In this document: in pieces, positions 24,291 to 35,904 of the stretch
How positions within the stretch are numbered: the first letter of the stretch is position 1
Layout of the letters: each line of letters opens with the position of its first letter
Source of the DNA: Plasmopara viticola
Lineage: Eukaryota > Oomycota > Peronosporomycetes > Peronosporales > Peronosporaceae
Direction: 5' to 3'
NCBI GenBank assembly: GCA_001695595.3
Contig: MBPM02000146.1
Coordinates: 1-64,000, forward strand
DNA: 64,000 bases
The notes under the pieces: model-generated
Told to the model about the DNA's origin: nothing
What the model saw: the letters and a program-made list of their open reading frames with translations, nothing else
The model's database searches: none
Made by a program: the position numbers and the translations under genes

Positions 24291-24811
24291 TACCATGACG
24301 TGTATTTGGGTACGCATTGCTACAACCTTTGTCTCAAGATGCGCTATGTGATTATGCGCTCAAAGACCAAGAAGCGATCAAACGAGACCTGCACTCGAAG
24401 CCGCAACATCCAGCGCTGTCATATTTGTCAATGCAACGGCTCGCGAACAGATAGGCTGCGTCAACCGAATATCGATCGTGAGCAACATCATAGCTAAGAG
24501 CACGTTGCGCACCGCTTAATGCAAAAGTATTGTATAATAATACTTCTTTATAATGATGTCCAGCAACGCTACCACGTGAAGAGCATTCTCGCGCGAATTT
24601 GCTGCTCGAGTCATAACAAATATCTCAAACAAAACTTAATTAGAGAGCTTCAGAAGTTTATAGCCCCACTTAAGCAAAACTGCTTTAGCGACGTATGTGG
24701 TTTAATCCTGTTATTTATGGCTTGACCAGACTACGTTTGTTGCAACTAGGACTAGTCTTGACATAATATTATGATATTGTGGACTATACTTCCTAGGACT
24801 ACCGTCCACTA
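24291..24811. other. Stretch after the gypsy relic, no gene seen
   Basis: Only short frames without domains. The first part may hold the eroded end of the gypsy element. Confidence 0.4.
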
Positions 24812-25215
24812 TTAGTAGGTGGCGAGATGATATCGACCAAACTTTTGGTGAAGATGCCGCTTGTCTTTTATATTGACCTTGTCAAATACATCGCAGAGTA
24901 GGAGTAGAGAAGACCGCTGTTTGTTCCTGTGTATCGAACACTTCAAAATCCACCCATCACACTTTAAAGTTTTATAAAATATTACGGAGTCTAAAACCAC
25001 AGAGACTGTTGTCCCACACAAGCCACCATGCAATTTCAATCGTCTACCAAAAAGAGTTCCTGCAAAGTCGCCTCCATGGCTATTGAAGCTGCTCGAGCTT
25101 CTCGCTGAGCCATTGGCACCCATGGAACCTGGTTCAAGTTTTTTTGACGTGTCAGACACAGGCGTGTAGCCTATCGGTGGCGGCACTCTGCTCGATTTGT
25201 CGGCACCTCGTGATC
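24812..25215 (-). pseudogene. Possible gene fragment of unknown identity
   Basis: An open frame without an in-frame ATG at its head reads SSRVPPPIGYTPVSDTSKK, then a Gly/Ser-rich stretch and GGDFAGTLFGRRLKLHGG. The composition looks coding rather than random up to about position 25000. After that it becomes nondescript and ends at 24812. There is no recognised domain. It could be a truncated exon of a lost gene, or chance. Confidence 0.3.
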
Positions 25216-26169
25216 TTGTGTCTCATACAAGCTATTAGCTATGAGCTTTGCTTGTCGAATACAAACGTTCGATGGGAAAACGGGCACGAAGTGCGTGAGT
25301 ACGTACTGTATGCACCATTCGCGTGGCGACCAACGCGCAGATTTGCAAAATTGTGGCTCAGGTGAGGGTGAGGGTGGCGTGTGCAAAATTTTATTTAGAG
25401 GTCTTATTACACGACTCAGCCGGGTGCTACAACCCACAACTTAACAAATGTACCCGAGTTTCGTCAAGCAAAACACCTACTTTCTTCACCCAACGGATGA
25501 TGACTCAATCGCTCACAGAGAACATTTGCGTCATACGCGTCAGTGACCTCGACGACACACAAGGTACAAGCGTCAAAACAGTGCTTGACCTCAATTTTCT
25601 ATCGCTGAAAGGGCTTTGTGGCGTATTTGCGTTGCTATGTAAGCTTCCACGATGTGAAACAAGTCAGCTGGCGTATCTTTATGCTGAGAAAAATCGTAAA
25701 TTTAGGGCTATGATATTCATATTTTGTACTTGCCTAGACGTATCGCAGATCAATATCTGCCTGACCGAGAGAGTAAATGTCGTAAATTCTTATGCTTACA
25801 AACGTCATTTTTTTGTTAGTCCCTTACTGTTTAGTTTTGTAATTTGCATCAAGATTGGTCCTTGTGCATATACTACGTTTCTGTCGACCTTTCAGTAATA
25901 TGTACTACCATTACTGATTAACATACCCAGTAGGTGACACACTAATCAAGAGTGTGACACTGGCTTGAGTGCAGTCAAAAAAATTTCTGAAAGTGTTTTA
26001 AGACATCAGCTTAGCCGTCGTCCGCTGCATTTGATACACTGATTTGCTTAAGACCAGGCGCAATCTGTGTCACAGATTTCATAGATGGAGCGGCAGGTAC
26101 ACTTGGCATTTAGCTAATCAAAAGACGACCATTTAGAAGAGGATCGCAAACCGGCAACATTTAAGCTAA
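25216..26169. other. Gene-free stretch
   Basis: The 191-codon plus-strand frame at 25323-25898 begins with GTG and has no recognisable domain, so it is not called as a gene. Nothing else is supported. Confidence 0.4.
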
Positions 26170-26322
26170 CAGGACCTACACGCTAGGACTAAGCTGTCTC
26201 TACCACGGGATGCTGATAGCTATCCGACCCATTACGAGCGTATCCCTCATTACACTATGGACCATTTTCTGTCAGTATCCAGTTGGGAGGTTAGTGACCT
26301 ATCTCCCCTAAAGCGGATATGA
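26170..26322 (-). mobile_element. Degraded SINE copy related to the one at 39 kb
   Basis: Several blocks match the SINE at 38988-39309 in the same order: GCTAGGACTAAGCTG, CCTCATTACACTATGG and GTGACCTATCTCC. About 75 bp present in the 39-kb copy are missing, and the tRNA-like head is not recognisable. It is therefore an old, deleted member of the same family. Confidence 0.75.
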
Positions 26323-26863
26323 TTGTTGACCAGTTAAAGGTCAATAATTATACTGCTAATTTGATATATTGTTTATTATCGTTGTGGGTTTATTAACAGT
26401 TCAGGAATTAGAGTGGTTCTCGGGCTAACACATACTTATTGAATTCATTGAAGTTTTTTTTCTACCCTTGACCCTAGATACAGGGGGCATAGTAAGCATT
26501 AAAACTTCAAATCGGGCTATGAAGGCGAGAACCCACGGATGCTGCCGCAATTACGCCGCGCAATGTGGTCAAATTCAAGCGAAACGAAGCAGTACAAGCA
26601 GCCGCGAGTCTATAATTGACTTCGTACGCAGCAACTTATCGTCTACGACCGCACTTCGTCCAACGTAAACACTTCATGATAGTCGCTTGGAATTGTGAAA
26701 ATCTTGGGATCAAATTGAGGATTTAGCGTAAATTTTTGGAACGTGTACGCGACACGTATTGTGAACATCATCGGAAGTTCAAATTTGACCGGGAAGCCTG
26801 AGGGGAGTTTCTAAAGTCAAAAACGACACAGCCCAATCACACTACATATGCTTATCTAACATT
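26323..26863. other. Downstream flank of the ANKRD13-like gene
   Basis: No gene seen. It contains the 3' flank of the minus-strand gene that ends at 26864. Confidence 0.5.
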
Positions 26864-28831
26864 CTAGAAATATTTAAGGCGTACCATTTGAAAAAAACTC
26901 TCTAAGTTTTTCATGTGTTCTCCAGTAGTGGAGAGGAACTCGATAACAGGGACAAAGTCTCGAGGTTGAACAGGAAAGCTCTCCGACATGACAACCTTGG
27001 CCTCGAAGCTTTTGTGCATTCGGCGAGCAAGAGGTAGCAATGTCAAATTTCGAAATGAATTTTTGATACCAAATGCTAATTCAGGTTCGCCAAATAACGT
27101 TTGTGTTGTCGTTTGCTCCTGCTGCTTCTTGTCCTGAAAAAATTTGAACATCAATGACTCTTTTTTGGCCTCATCTTTCTTAGGATCTTTCAACGCGCTC
27201 GCACTCTCATCGAGCATAAAGTAGTCAACAAATGCAGTGGTGGTAGTAAGTGGATTCGGGACATGATTATGCTGGCGGAAAAATTCACATTTCTGTTCGT
27301 CACTAAGCATACTGAAGCTGGAGGATTCGTTCATCGTCTCCGACGAGGACTGTACAGGGGTGAGTACATCTGCTGCTAGACTAGCAGTGACCGAAAGATC
27401 GTCACTAGCTGGCCGAATATGTTTAATATCGTACGTGATAGCAATCCCCCTCCGGTCAATCGTAAATCCTTTTTGCGTATTTTGCCACATTAACACGAAG
27501 CTGCCATTGTGCTCGACTTCAAAGGCCCCACCAATCGCCGCGTTTTTAACTCCATCAGAGCGGCATATAATTTTTTCCTGGTCCTCGTGATAGTACGTTG
27601 CGGCAAAGTAGAAATCACTGCTCTTTCCCAAAAACTCCCATCGAATAGAATCTCCAGCGATTACGTCCAGATGCATCTCAACCTTGCGCCCCTTCTTGAG
27701 CTTTATTGTTTGTCCCACAATATCATTGTTCGAGTCACTCTCGCTGCTGGAACTTGAGCGATCCCTCTGCTCTGATTTAGACACATTGTTTTCCCTAGAG
27801 TGAGGCACAGACGAATATAGATGTTGAACGAACTGTTGCACCTCATCAAAAGGTGAGTCTTTCCCAGTTGGAAAGTTTCTCATCTTGCGATTTTGATTCA
27901 CAACCGGCCTAAATTGCGCTTCCATCAAGACATTTTTCATTTTGTAGGTCGTTCCACGCCACGGACATTTCCTTTGTTTACTGCGACTTTTCTTACCCTG
28001 AAATTTTTTTTTGTCAATTTCCTCTTCTGCCTTGACCTCCTTCCGTTTGACAAACTCCAGCTGGGCTACGTCCATTCTTGATGAGGACATAGCCGTCGTC
28101 AACGAGACCTGCAAAGCCAAGTCCATATTTCCTACAGACGAGTTATGCATGGCTTTGAATACATCATAGAAGACCTTTTTCTGATGGTCCATCACCACTG
28201 CATGGCCCGCCCTGTCCCCGCCATATCTACCCATATAAAGCTGACTAATTTGCCCTTTTTTCCACTTAATTCCATCCAGTCCTTTGAGCGCAAAGTCGAC
28301 TCGCAGTTGAGACCCTCGTTTCCTGATTTTGATCGTATCTGACGGTAGCACACTAGACACAATGGGCACCCATGAATGAGCTTCTAAAAAAATCTCTGCT
28401 TCAAAGTCTGGAAGCTTTTCTAGTGCTTGTATCGACATCTCTTGGGTCGACTCCAGTGTCCTAATCACCTGCTTCTCGCCTCGTAAATATATCTGTGCCA
28501 ACATATATTCGTCATCACATAACGCAGCATCGTGTGCACAGCTCCAGCCGTCAAGGTTTCGCGATGCAACACTGGCATCTCGCTCTAAAAGTAACTTCAC
28601 GATGGCCTGCTGACGTGGCTGCACAATCCGCACAGCCAAGTGAAGCGCCGAATTGCCACGGATGTCTTTGAATTCCAAAAGTTGCTTGAGCGCCTCAGCT
28701 TTCACAGGGTCTCGTGATTCTTCATTTACGGGGCAAACAGCGTCGAGAAGGCTGCGTACGCGCTCGATGTCGCCCTCCCAAATTGCCACGTGCAGCGGAG
28801 GAGGCCGAATTAAAAGCGCATTATTACTCAT
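26864..28831 (-). CDS. ANKRD13: ANKRD13-family protein with ankyrin repeats, GPCR-chaperone region and GOLD-like insert
   Basis: This is a 655-residue single-exon gene. Two ankyrin repeats are visible at residues 11-33 (PPLHVAIWEGDIERVRSLLD) and 57-90, with a third, weaker one at 94-118 (DGWSCAHDAAL). The ANKRD13/GPCR-chaperone region follows (about 140-260 and 285-340: EIFLEAHSWVPIVSSVLPSD, WKKGQISQLYMGRYGG), with conserved C-terminal blocks at 607-655 (MSESFPVQPRDFVPVIEFLS). Between them, residues about 375-470 look like a GOLD beta-sandwich (GDSIRWEF, FEVEHNGSFVLMWQN, ITYDIKH). Animal ANKRD13 proteins bind ubiquitinated membrane cargo at endosomes. The GOLD-like insert suggests extra membrane-trafficking contacts, which is inference. 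Lysine-rich 263-290 and serine-rich 350-370 are linkers. The start MSNNALLIRP is the only sensible ATG. No C-terminal UIM motifs were seen. Confidence 0.88.
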   Translation of the reverse strand: MSNNALLIRPPPLHVAIWEGDIERVRSLLDAVCPVNEESRDPVKAEALKQLLEFKDIRGNSALHLAVRIVQPRQQAIVKLLLERDASVASRNLDGWSCAHDAALCDDEYMLAQIYLRGEKQVIRTLESTQEMSIQALEKLPDFEAEIFLEAHSWVPIVSSVLPSDTIKIRKRGSQLRVDFALKGLDGIKWKKGQISQLYMGRYGGDRAGHAVVMDHQKKVFYDVFKAMHNSSVGNMDLALQVSLTTAMSSSRMDVAQLEFVKRKEVKAEEEIDKKKFQGKKSRSKQRKCPWRGTTYKMKNVLMEAQFRPVVNQNRKMRNFPTGKDSPFDEVQQFVQHLYSSVPHSRENNVSKSEQRDRSSSSSESDSNNDIVGQTIKLKKGRKVEMHLDVIAGDSIRWEFLGKSSDFYFAATYYHEDQEKIICRSDGVKNAAIGGAFEVEHNGSFVLMWQNTQKGFTIDRRGIAITYDIKHIRPASDDLSVTASLAADVLTPVQSSSETMNESSSFSMLSDEQKCEFFRQHNHVPNPLTTTTAFVDYFMLDESASALKDPKKDEAKKESLMFKFFQDKKQQEQTTTQTLFGEPELAFGIKNSFRNLTLLPLARRMHKSFEAKVVMSESFPVQPRDFVPVIEFLSTTGEHMKNLESFFQMVRLKYF

Positions 28832-29089
28832 TTTTTTTATGGAAAATCAATGGATACCAAGAAGCAGCTAAAATATGAAGCCTGTGGGAAAATGCAAAGT
28901 AGAACATTGGTTATGTAATCAACTATTTGTCTGGTCCGACAGACACCAAACCGGTATTTACCGGTTTGCATACTGAAAAACATGCCGGAAGAGATAGAGC
29001 GTTGATTAAACTTAAAGGTGGGACCATAAGACACAGGAATTGTATCAGAGAAATCGGTCTTTACGTGCAATGTACTCCACACTCCAATC
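28832..29089. other. 5' flank of the ANKRD13-like gene
   Basis: A T-rich run lies directly before the start codon. No promoter element is certain and no divergent gene was found. Confidence 0.4.
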
Positions 29090-29200
29090 CCTTGCGATTG
29101 GGAAGATTGAGCAGCTCTAAATCGGAAGATCTCACACCTTCCCATACGTTTCCTCTGTGCAAGGTGTCTGACCCTGTCATACCAAGCAGCACAAACAAGT
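29090..29200 (-). repeat. Copy 2 of the unidentified dispersed repeat
   Basis: The minus strand reads GACAGGGTCAGACACCTTGC, then CAGAGGA and, shortly after, GTGAGATCTTCCGATT. This matches the order of words in copy 1 (215-475) and in the copy near 44.5 kb. The translated fragment (DTLHRGNVWEGVRSSDLELL) resembles the LHRGVAQEDIRSS phrase of copy 1. It is too decayed for a family name. Confidence 0.4.
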
Positions 29201-31292
29201 CAACCCTGTATGGAATGCATAGGTTTCTTGTGCACAGATGTACATCGCTGATGAAGGAAGGCAAACATTGCGCTTCAAATGGGCATTTGATGCGATATGT
29301 TTGCCATTTCCCAAAGCTCAAGTGCACGCGCACAATAAGCTTTACATTAATGCATGTAAGTGGAAATTTGGCGCAGATCTCCTTTTCAAGGAATCTGATT
29401 ATAAATCATGGTCTCGAGTAGGCTAGGCTAAAGTCTAAGTTATCCTTGATTGGTCAATCGCATATCACTACCTAGAGTTGAGGAGGTGGTTTGCTTCTGT
29501 CACCTATTTGCATGATTAAAGGGCGAGTCATGTGAAAGTGGTTTCGTTTATGAAGAATGCAGAATGAGTTCAAAAAGACCGGCACCAAGAGGTGTCTGAA
29601 TAATTTAGAAAAAGGCGCTTAAAAGTGCCTATACTGTCCTCAAACGAGCATTTAGTGTCGTTTGTGATGCGTTAAATTTTGCATTTGGTCATTGACTGCA
29701 AGCAGACCAAGTAATGCGAAATACGAAGATCGCTTTTGAAACGTGGAAGCTCAAGGCCACCGACAAAAGCTACTCTAACTACGACAAATACTCATTGCAA
29801 TCCAGTATGCTCTAGTTATGATCCGGATTCACCTGCGAGGCTCAAATTTTTTGTAATCGATAGCGATCATGCGTCACTACGCAGCAACATAGTCATCCCT
29901 TCTCTCTCGAAGAATGCCCACATAGCTTAGAAGAATGGCGAAGTCCAACTTCAAGGTGAAGCATAATTTAAAAGCAGAATGTTCAATTTGACATGTGCAT
30001 AGCTCTGCTACACGCGATCTGAGTAGCGATAGGTCTAAAGACTTGGACACGATATTGCGGGTACCATTAAGCGTGAGGCTTCAACTCTCTGCATAGAAAG
30101 CCGGCTGTGTATTACAGCAGCGATTAAGGTGATCCACCGAGATTGATTATGATGCATAGCTCCGATTTCGTATCAGCAACGCTGAGGCGATGAAGATGTG
30201 TCGGCTGTAAATTACCCTATCGCATTGTTTCATAGCACTGTTACCTACTAAAAGCTTTTTTAGACCATAGAACTGATCCTACATATTCTGCAGCTTCTAC
30301 TCGTCCTGTTTTGGCACATGTATGTTGCCGGTACCTGCGAGTAGCTCATGGCTATTTGTGCTCTGGATATATGGCGGCGTACATAAGCATCCTGGAGCTA
30401 GAGCTAAACCACTATATCGCGATCCTTTAATGTTTAATTCAGTAGTTTATACCGTCAAAAGCGTTTAAGACCAATCTGGAGAGGCGTGGGTGTTTTGTTT
30501 TGATAAAAAAGCACGAGCATTTTCGACATAAGTATTAGAGCTCTAGGGCACTGTGCATTAGACTATTTGCGGTAGTCGAAGGCGCAAAGTATCTCGAATG
30601 TTGGAGCGATCGGATAGGATAACGCCGGACCAAAGCTGTCCACATAGTAATTCAATACACACACTACGGGCCTTAATTGCTTCGACCGTGTCCCTCTTCT
30701 ATGCATTCACTGTTTCTCATCTCGCTTCGGCGTCGTACATGACTAGATGAGACTTATTGTAGATACTCCACCTGATTAATGGACGCCTTTTTGTGGGTTG
30801 GGTCCGCGGCAAGACGATGACAGCGGCAATTGCTGATGAAAAAGTTTTACCTTAACATTTCCAGTGGTACGACTTATTAGAGTACCAAATATATACTACC
30901 AATCTATGCTTAATTGACATGGTTGGCTGAAAGAAAGCCGAGCGCTCAGATGCTGCATTCATGCAGTAGAATACATAGTTTGGGGTTAGCAAAGAAAAGA
31001 GGCTGACGTCATTGCTATGACTGCTAGCGAATAATTTCCTGACAATTCTGTACGAGTTGACACTACATCTGGCGGACCGACGATTCTCGTTTGCAAGCTT
31101 TTTATACCCGCGGTTTGTGGTGCTGTGTTTCCACCTATTAATCTGTGCAATCTCTGTGTCTAGCATACCGGTATAATTTACTTGTGACGCTTTGTTACCT
31201 GCTGTTGGTGGCGCTGTATTCGAACACGTGGAATTTAACCCACAACAGAAAAATTATTTTGACTTCTTCAGCAAATGTGCCGCCAACGAAGC
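29201..31292. other. Gene-free stretch
   Basis: Short frames only; no domain, RNA gene or repeat structure that I can support. Confidence 0.4.
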
Positions 31293-31425
31293 TTGATAAA
31301 ACCATTCCGGAAGGCTTACAAAACATCGTCAAGTATACATTTATAAAAAATAGTAAAGTTGATACCATTCAGGAAGGCTTACAAAACATCGTCAAGTATA
31401 GATTATAAGAAATAGTAAAGTTGAT
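31293..31425. repeat. Imperfect tandem duplication, unit 63-66 bp
   Basis: Two head-to-tail units share GAAGGCTTACAAAACATCGT and the following CAAGTATA, then a TATAA.AAATAGTAAAGTTGAT tail. The spacing of the common words is 63 bp in the first part and 66 bp in the second. The plus-strand frame at 31145-31408 runs through both units and repeats EGLQNIVKY. No known domain. Confidence 0.85.
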
Positions 31426-34400
31426 GCCTCCCGGATCCATTTTGAGAGCGTAACTACCAATTACAGTGTACTATTTTCTTCACAACTGGCTCGACAACCA
31501 ACAAATTAGGTTTGCAAGCATGATCCGTGTTATTGCGCACGACATTATTTTCTTTTCTGCTCAAAGGGCCGCACACTCGATTTGGAAAAGAAACATGATA
31601 TTTTAGAGCCTTGGTGCGCGAAATTCTCGACTGGCAACTATGACTTTGACCCTTCAGTCAAACTTCAGAGGTTTTAACCCACGGCACGACTAGGACCAAG
31701 TCATATTTGTCCGTGTTAAGGAGTAATAGATTCGTAACAAAAAAATATTAAAATTTTACAGCCACCCCTGTTTTGATTTAAGGGACGTCAATGGTTATGT
31801 CACTAGCTAGTGAAAAAGAAGCTATATATTCCGCGGTCTAAATGTAATAGTCAGCCTAAACAAACTCGTTTCACGACGTGCAATGCTCATCGACACAAGA
31901 TAGTCCATCAAAACTAAAAACATGTTCTTATGATTTCTTACACTCACGTGTACAGTTACTAGTCTTTAGCTTCATCGAAAGCTGTCAAGTTCTCAGCAGC
32001 TCAGTTTTCATGGTGTGTATCTATCTCTTCCCCACTAAGAACACTTACTTCGTTCTTATTATGGCATTCCTTTCCAATCGGTGACCGGAAGCAACACTTT
32101 TTCTGGCTCAATGAGAACAGTCTCTATCGTCGGCAGTTAAAGCCTTTGAGCGAAAAAGGTTTATTTTATCACCCTTTTTCGGGATAGTCGCGAACCACGT
32201 GTCCTATTTACCACATCCAAAGGAGCAAATAATAATTTGCATGGCAGCATTCGATTTTAGTAATACTTGCCCTAAGTCAGCCTTTTTACGGACATCACTT
32301 CTCGGTGTTATCAGATAAAACTGGAGGTTAGCCTGCCACTTTAAGAACTTATGCGCAAGGTGGATTTACCTTGAGGCCTGATCCGACACAACCACCTTAG
32401 ATTGCTCGGGAAGTGGTGTAATTCCCTTTTTATTCTGCCGGTGTGGTCGATCATTGACCGTCTTTGCGGCTTAAAAAGGTTTTCATCACCAAACCAGCTT
32501 TCCCGGGATGCCATCGATGCCGCCAAGCCAAGGACCAAATGGCACCGACAATTGACATCAAAAGAGTGATATCTCTCACCATGGCTTTTGTCTTACTTTG
32601 AAAAAAATCCTTTTGTAAATTATCACTTCCATCATCGGCTTCTGTCAGCGCCAGCGCACCCATAGAGCGAGTGTCCTCTCGCTTAGTGCATCGCCATTTT
32701 TTATCTTTATGGCCTGTACAGAGCAACTTGAAATTGACGTGAGTCTACCGTAATCTGCTTCTTCTACTCAGCTAAGCCAATCTTATACTGGATGATGTCT
32801 TTCGTTCATTAAGTAGGCTTGAGGGCAGCTCTAATTGTTACCACAATTGATCTGCCTAACTATTTGCTATTGCTCAGTAGTCTCCGGACGGAGATCTGCT
32901 TCGACGCAGCCATTGCTAAACTAGATGGTTAGGAATATTCCAGCCGGTAAGGACATTCTGTCGCACTGAATGTGCTCCCAAGCGTATCCTGTCAAGCTGA
33001 ATATCAGCACCTCCAGCGATCTCGACGCCTTGAAAGAGCAGCGTGGACTGAATGCTCCGGTGCCTTTTTCTTTGCCAATCAATGCAAAGCACGGTATACA
33101 TCTGTGGATTGAAGCCGCGCGACTGGTGCCTAAGTACAACTCAGAGAAATTTTGGGCAGCGTTGAAGACCAAATTTTTGGTAAAGTAAATATACTTCTGA
33201 GAAACTATTTTCTAATGAAAATGAATGCTGCACGTCTTAAGCGACACTTTGCCATCTCGGCAGTATCACTCTTAAGATGTCAATTAATGAATTATATTTT
33301 GAAAGTGGTCGATTCTTTTACCAAGATATTTGCAACCTGTCTGTAGAACGTGACTTTGTATTCGTGGTATACACGGGTCTGCACGGTCACCTCCTATAAG
33401 CGTACACTCTAGGATGCCCATCTGCGTCATTCGATCCAAGCTATAAGTCACTTTGCTAAAAAAGATTTGGTCAGCACGATGAATCACGCACTGCATTCGC
33501 AAGCATATTCATGTGCACCGCCACCTTTTGCTTGCAAGCCATACAATATAGTATATGGAGGGAGGTTGAAGTTAACGCTCCAGTCTCTCCAAAGAGCACC
33601 TATCTCTATGGAATATCTGCCCGGATCTGCGCCATCAAATTATGCATTTTTCCCCATCCAGACCGATAGCTTGACAGGATGTGTCGTCAGTACATTGCCT
33701 TTGCACAAGATTGATAGATGCTTTTTGTCTGCAAACCTTAGCAACGCCTTTGTGTATCCCTTCCGCCTCGATCGAAGGCTTTAGCTATCGGCCCGTGAGA
33801 ATTTACATGCAGATAGCCATACATCAAGCGAGGTACAACTTCGTCGAGCCAGGCACGGCAATCTATCTGATATGATTATGGACAATAAGCAGTGACCTGT
33901 TGTTTACCGATTTGTACTTGTCAACAATGACGCTTTCTTGCGGATGGATACGAAACTATTTCGCAGCCAAGTGTCGATCCAAGCTCAAGTATACAGAACA
34001 GAGAAGATTTGTATTCCCTGCTCACTATTCCAAACTGCAACAGACATCGGGGAGGTGTTCCAACGGCACTAACGAGCTCTGTGATGCGGTATACTTTCGA
34101 TACTTCACATGGCGCCCACGAGAGTGCTTGTTTTTCACAGCGCATTTTCCATAAAAGTATTCCTAGCCCTGGCAAACATAAATCCTGGAGGAGGTCTCAC
34201 CCATCTCGGCTTTTAGCCTTCACCTTAAGGCTTACAATTGTGCGTACGCACATTTGCTCAGGATATGGCTGTTCCAAAAGCGTCAGGCAATTGAGGCTTT
34301 CAAAGAGAAGAATTAGGAATTGTATGTCCATGTGACTCATGATATTCACAGCTAGATCGACTATCGCACGTATCAGCATGAGGTGCCTGAACTGAGTTTT

Positions 34401-34975
34401 CCTTCACGCTTAGCCCGAGCTTATTTTGGGCAATTGAAGTGCACAAAATACGTGCCCCCTGCAAAATTGTGTTCAAAATGATAATGGCTTTTTGTAGTAG
34501 CAGCCGCCGAATGGCGTGCTTAACGTTTCGGCAAGGCATGGCGAGGACCAACCTTTGAGAGAGCTGATACTGACCCCTTAGAGACAATTTTGTAAATGCA
34601 ACCTACAATTCGAACAGGGACTATAATAGTTTTGACTTCCATCAACGGTATTTACTACTGATAGGGTACCTGTTTGCATTAAGTACCACGTTAAAAAGGA
34701 ACCTTACAATAATCGTATCTTATACCATGTTAATGCAACTAATTGCGCTTTGCTCGTAGAGAATCTTCTCCTAAAGAGTAGTGGAGGGATACACTTTGGA
34801 TATGGATAATCAAATTTTAGGGAGAATGGATAAAATGTTCTTTTTTCAAATTAGATGGAAAAAAATATATTTAGATGAAAAAAAAAAAACCTTGAATCAC
34901 AACTTTTTCACTTAAATAAAAAAAAACCAACAAAGTAAAAAACCTATTAAGAAATAAAAAAACAAATAGATATAC
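31426..34975. other. Gene-free stretch with an A-rich end
   Basis: Unassigned short frames, for example a coding-like plus frame at 32970-33188 and a minus frame pair at 32341-32726, with no domains. From 34854 to 34975 the sequence is strongly A-rich with several runs of eight or more A, directly 3' of the MULE relic. Confidence 0.4.
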
Positions 34976-35373
34976 CTAACTTACCAAAGATAATATATTT
35001 GTCTGCGCATTGCTGGTGCTTTGACGCTTGTTGTGTCCTACTTGACCACAGCTGCCGCATCGATTAACACTTTTTGCCGCGTCAACTTCTAATGTAGCAT
35101 GCTGTGATTTGATTTGCTTTTTTTTGGGTCGACCTTTTCTTTGGACGGATTTGGTTGAAGAGGCTAACTCTTTGTTAGTTCACTTTTCGTCACAAATGGC
35201 TTCACTTTGAGTGCTTCATCGTAGGCAAGTAAATACGTTTTGGTTGACCATGTATCCCGAATTAAAAATTCTGCGCGTGCTGCTATGAGGTGTCGACATG
35301 GAGCATTCATATCCTTCACATATCCGCATGTGCAGGTACTACTGATACTGTATACCTCAACAGCATACTCCAT
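34976..35373 (-). pseudogene. MULE transposase C-terminal relic (SWIM zinc finger plus zinc knuckle)
   Basis: A 69-codon frame from the ATG at 35373 contains a SWIM finger, CTCGYVKDMNAPCRHLIAAR (CxC...CxH). This is typical of the end of Mutator-like transposases and FAR1-type proteins. A one-base frameshift near its stop leads into a second frame ending at 34976. That frame has a basic RKGRPKKKQ patch and a truncated zinc knuckle, CGSCGQVGHNK, also usual for MULEs. The catalytic DDE region is not recognisable upstream (35374-35700 has stops in all frames). This is a dead remnant. Confidence 0.75.
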
Positions 35374-35904
35374 CGGCGTTTTGCTTCAATTCGAACCGAC
35401 ACTACAAACGATGTAGTTGAACTTAGACATACTTGGATCAATTCCACATTTTTAACATCGAAGTGATGCAACTGGCAGCATAAGACGTAACCACACCCTA
35501 TTGTTTGGTCTATCTAGCAAATTCGAGCCACTTTGTAACAAATGGATTTGAAGCCGCGCCATCTCTCTGTTTGCTTTGCATCTTAGCTATCCCTTCAAAG
35601 ATTGTATGCGTTAAAATTACTTTTCAAAGGTATAAATTCTCTATTTTTTGTTTCTTACATGTATATTTTTTACACTGTTGAAAAAATATTTTTTACGAGG
35701 TATATTTTCTCGCTTTTTCGTCATTTTTTGTTTTGGAGGAGTACTTTTTCCATTTAATTTTCCATTGTCCCCACATTTCAATTCGAAATTCATACATGTT
35801 ACCTGAAAACGTTATCCTTTCACCTTTTTACGTCAATAATGAATCTCGGCAAACCGACGCATCAAACAAAATAGTTGTATTGACAAGAAAAAACGGTTTT
35901 GACT
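35374..35904. other. Spacer between the MULE relic and RLP24
   Basis: It may include eroded MULE coding sequence up to about 35600, followed by a T-rich section (35640-35760) that will form the 3' flank of RLP24. No gene. Confidence 0.45.

Noticed and set aside
25323..25898. 191-codon plus-strand ORF
   Set aside because: It begins with GTG, has no recognised domain and no splice partners; the composition is not convincing.
28927..29421. 164-codon plus-strand ORF divergent from the ANKRD13-like gene
   Set aside because: It starts with TTG, has no domain and overlaps a decayed repeat copy read on the other strand.
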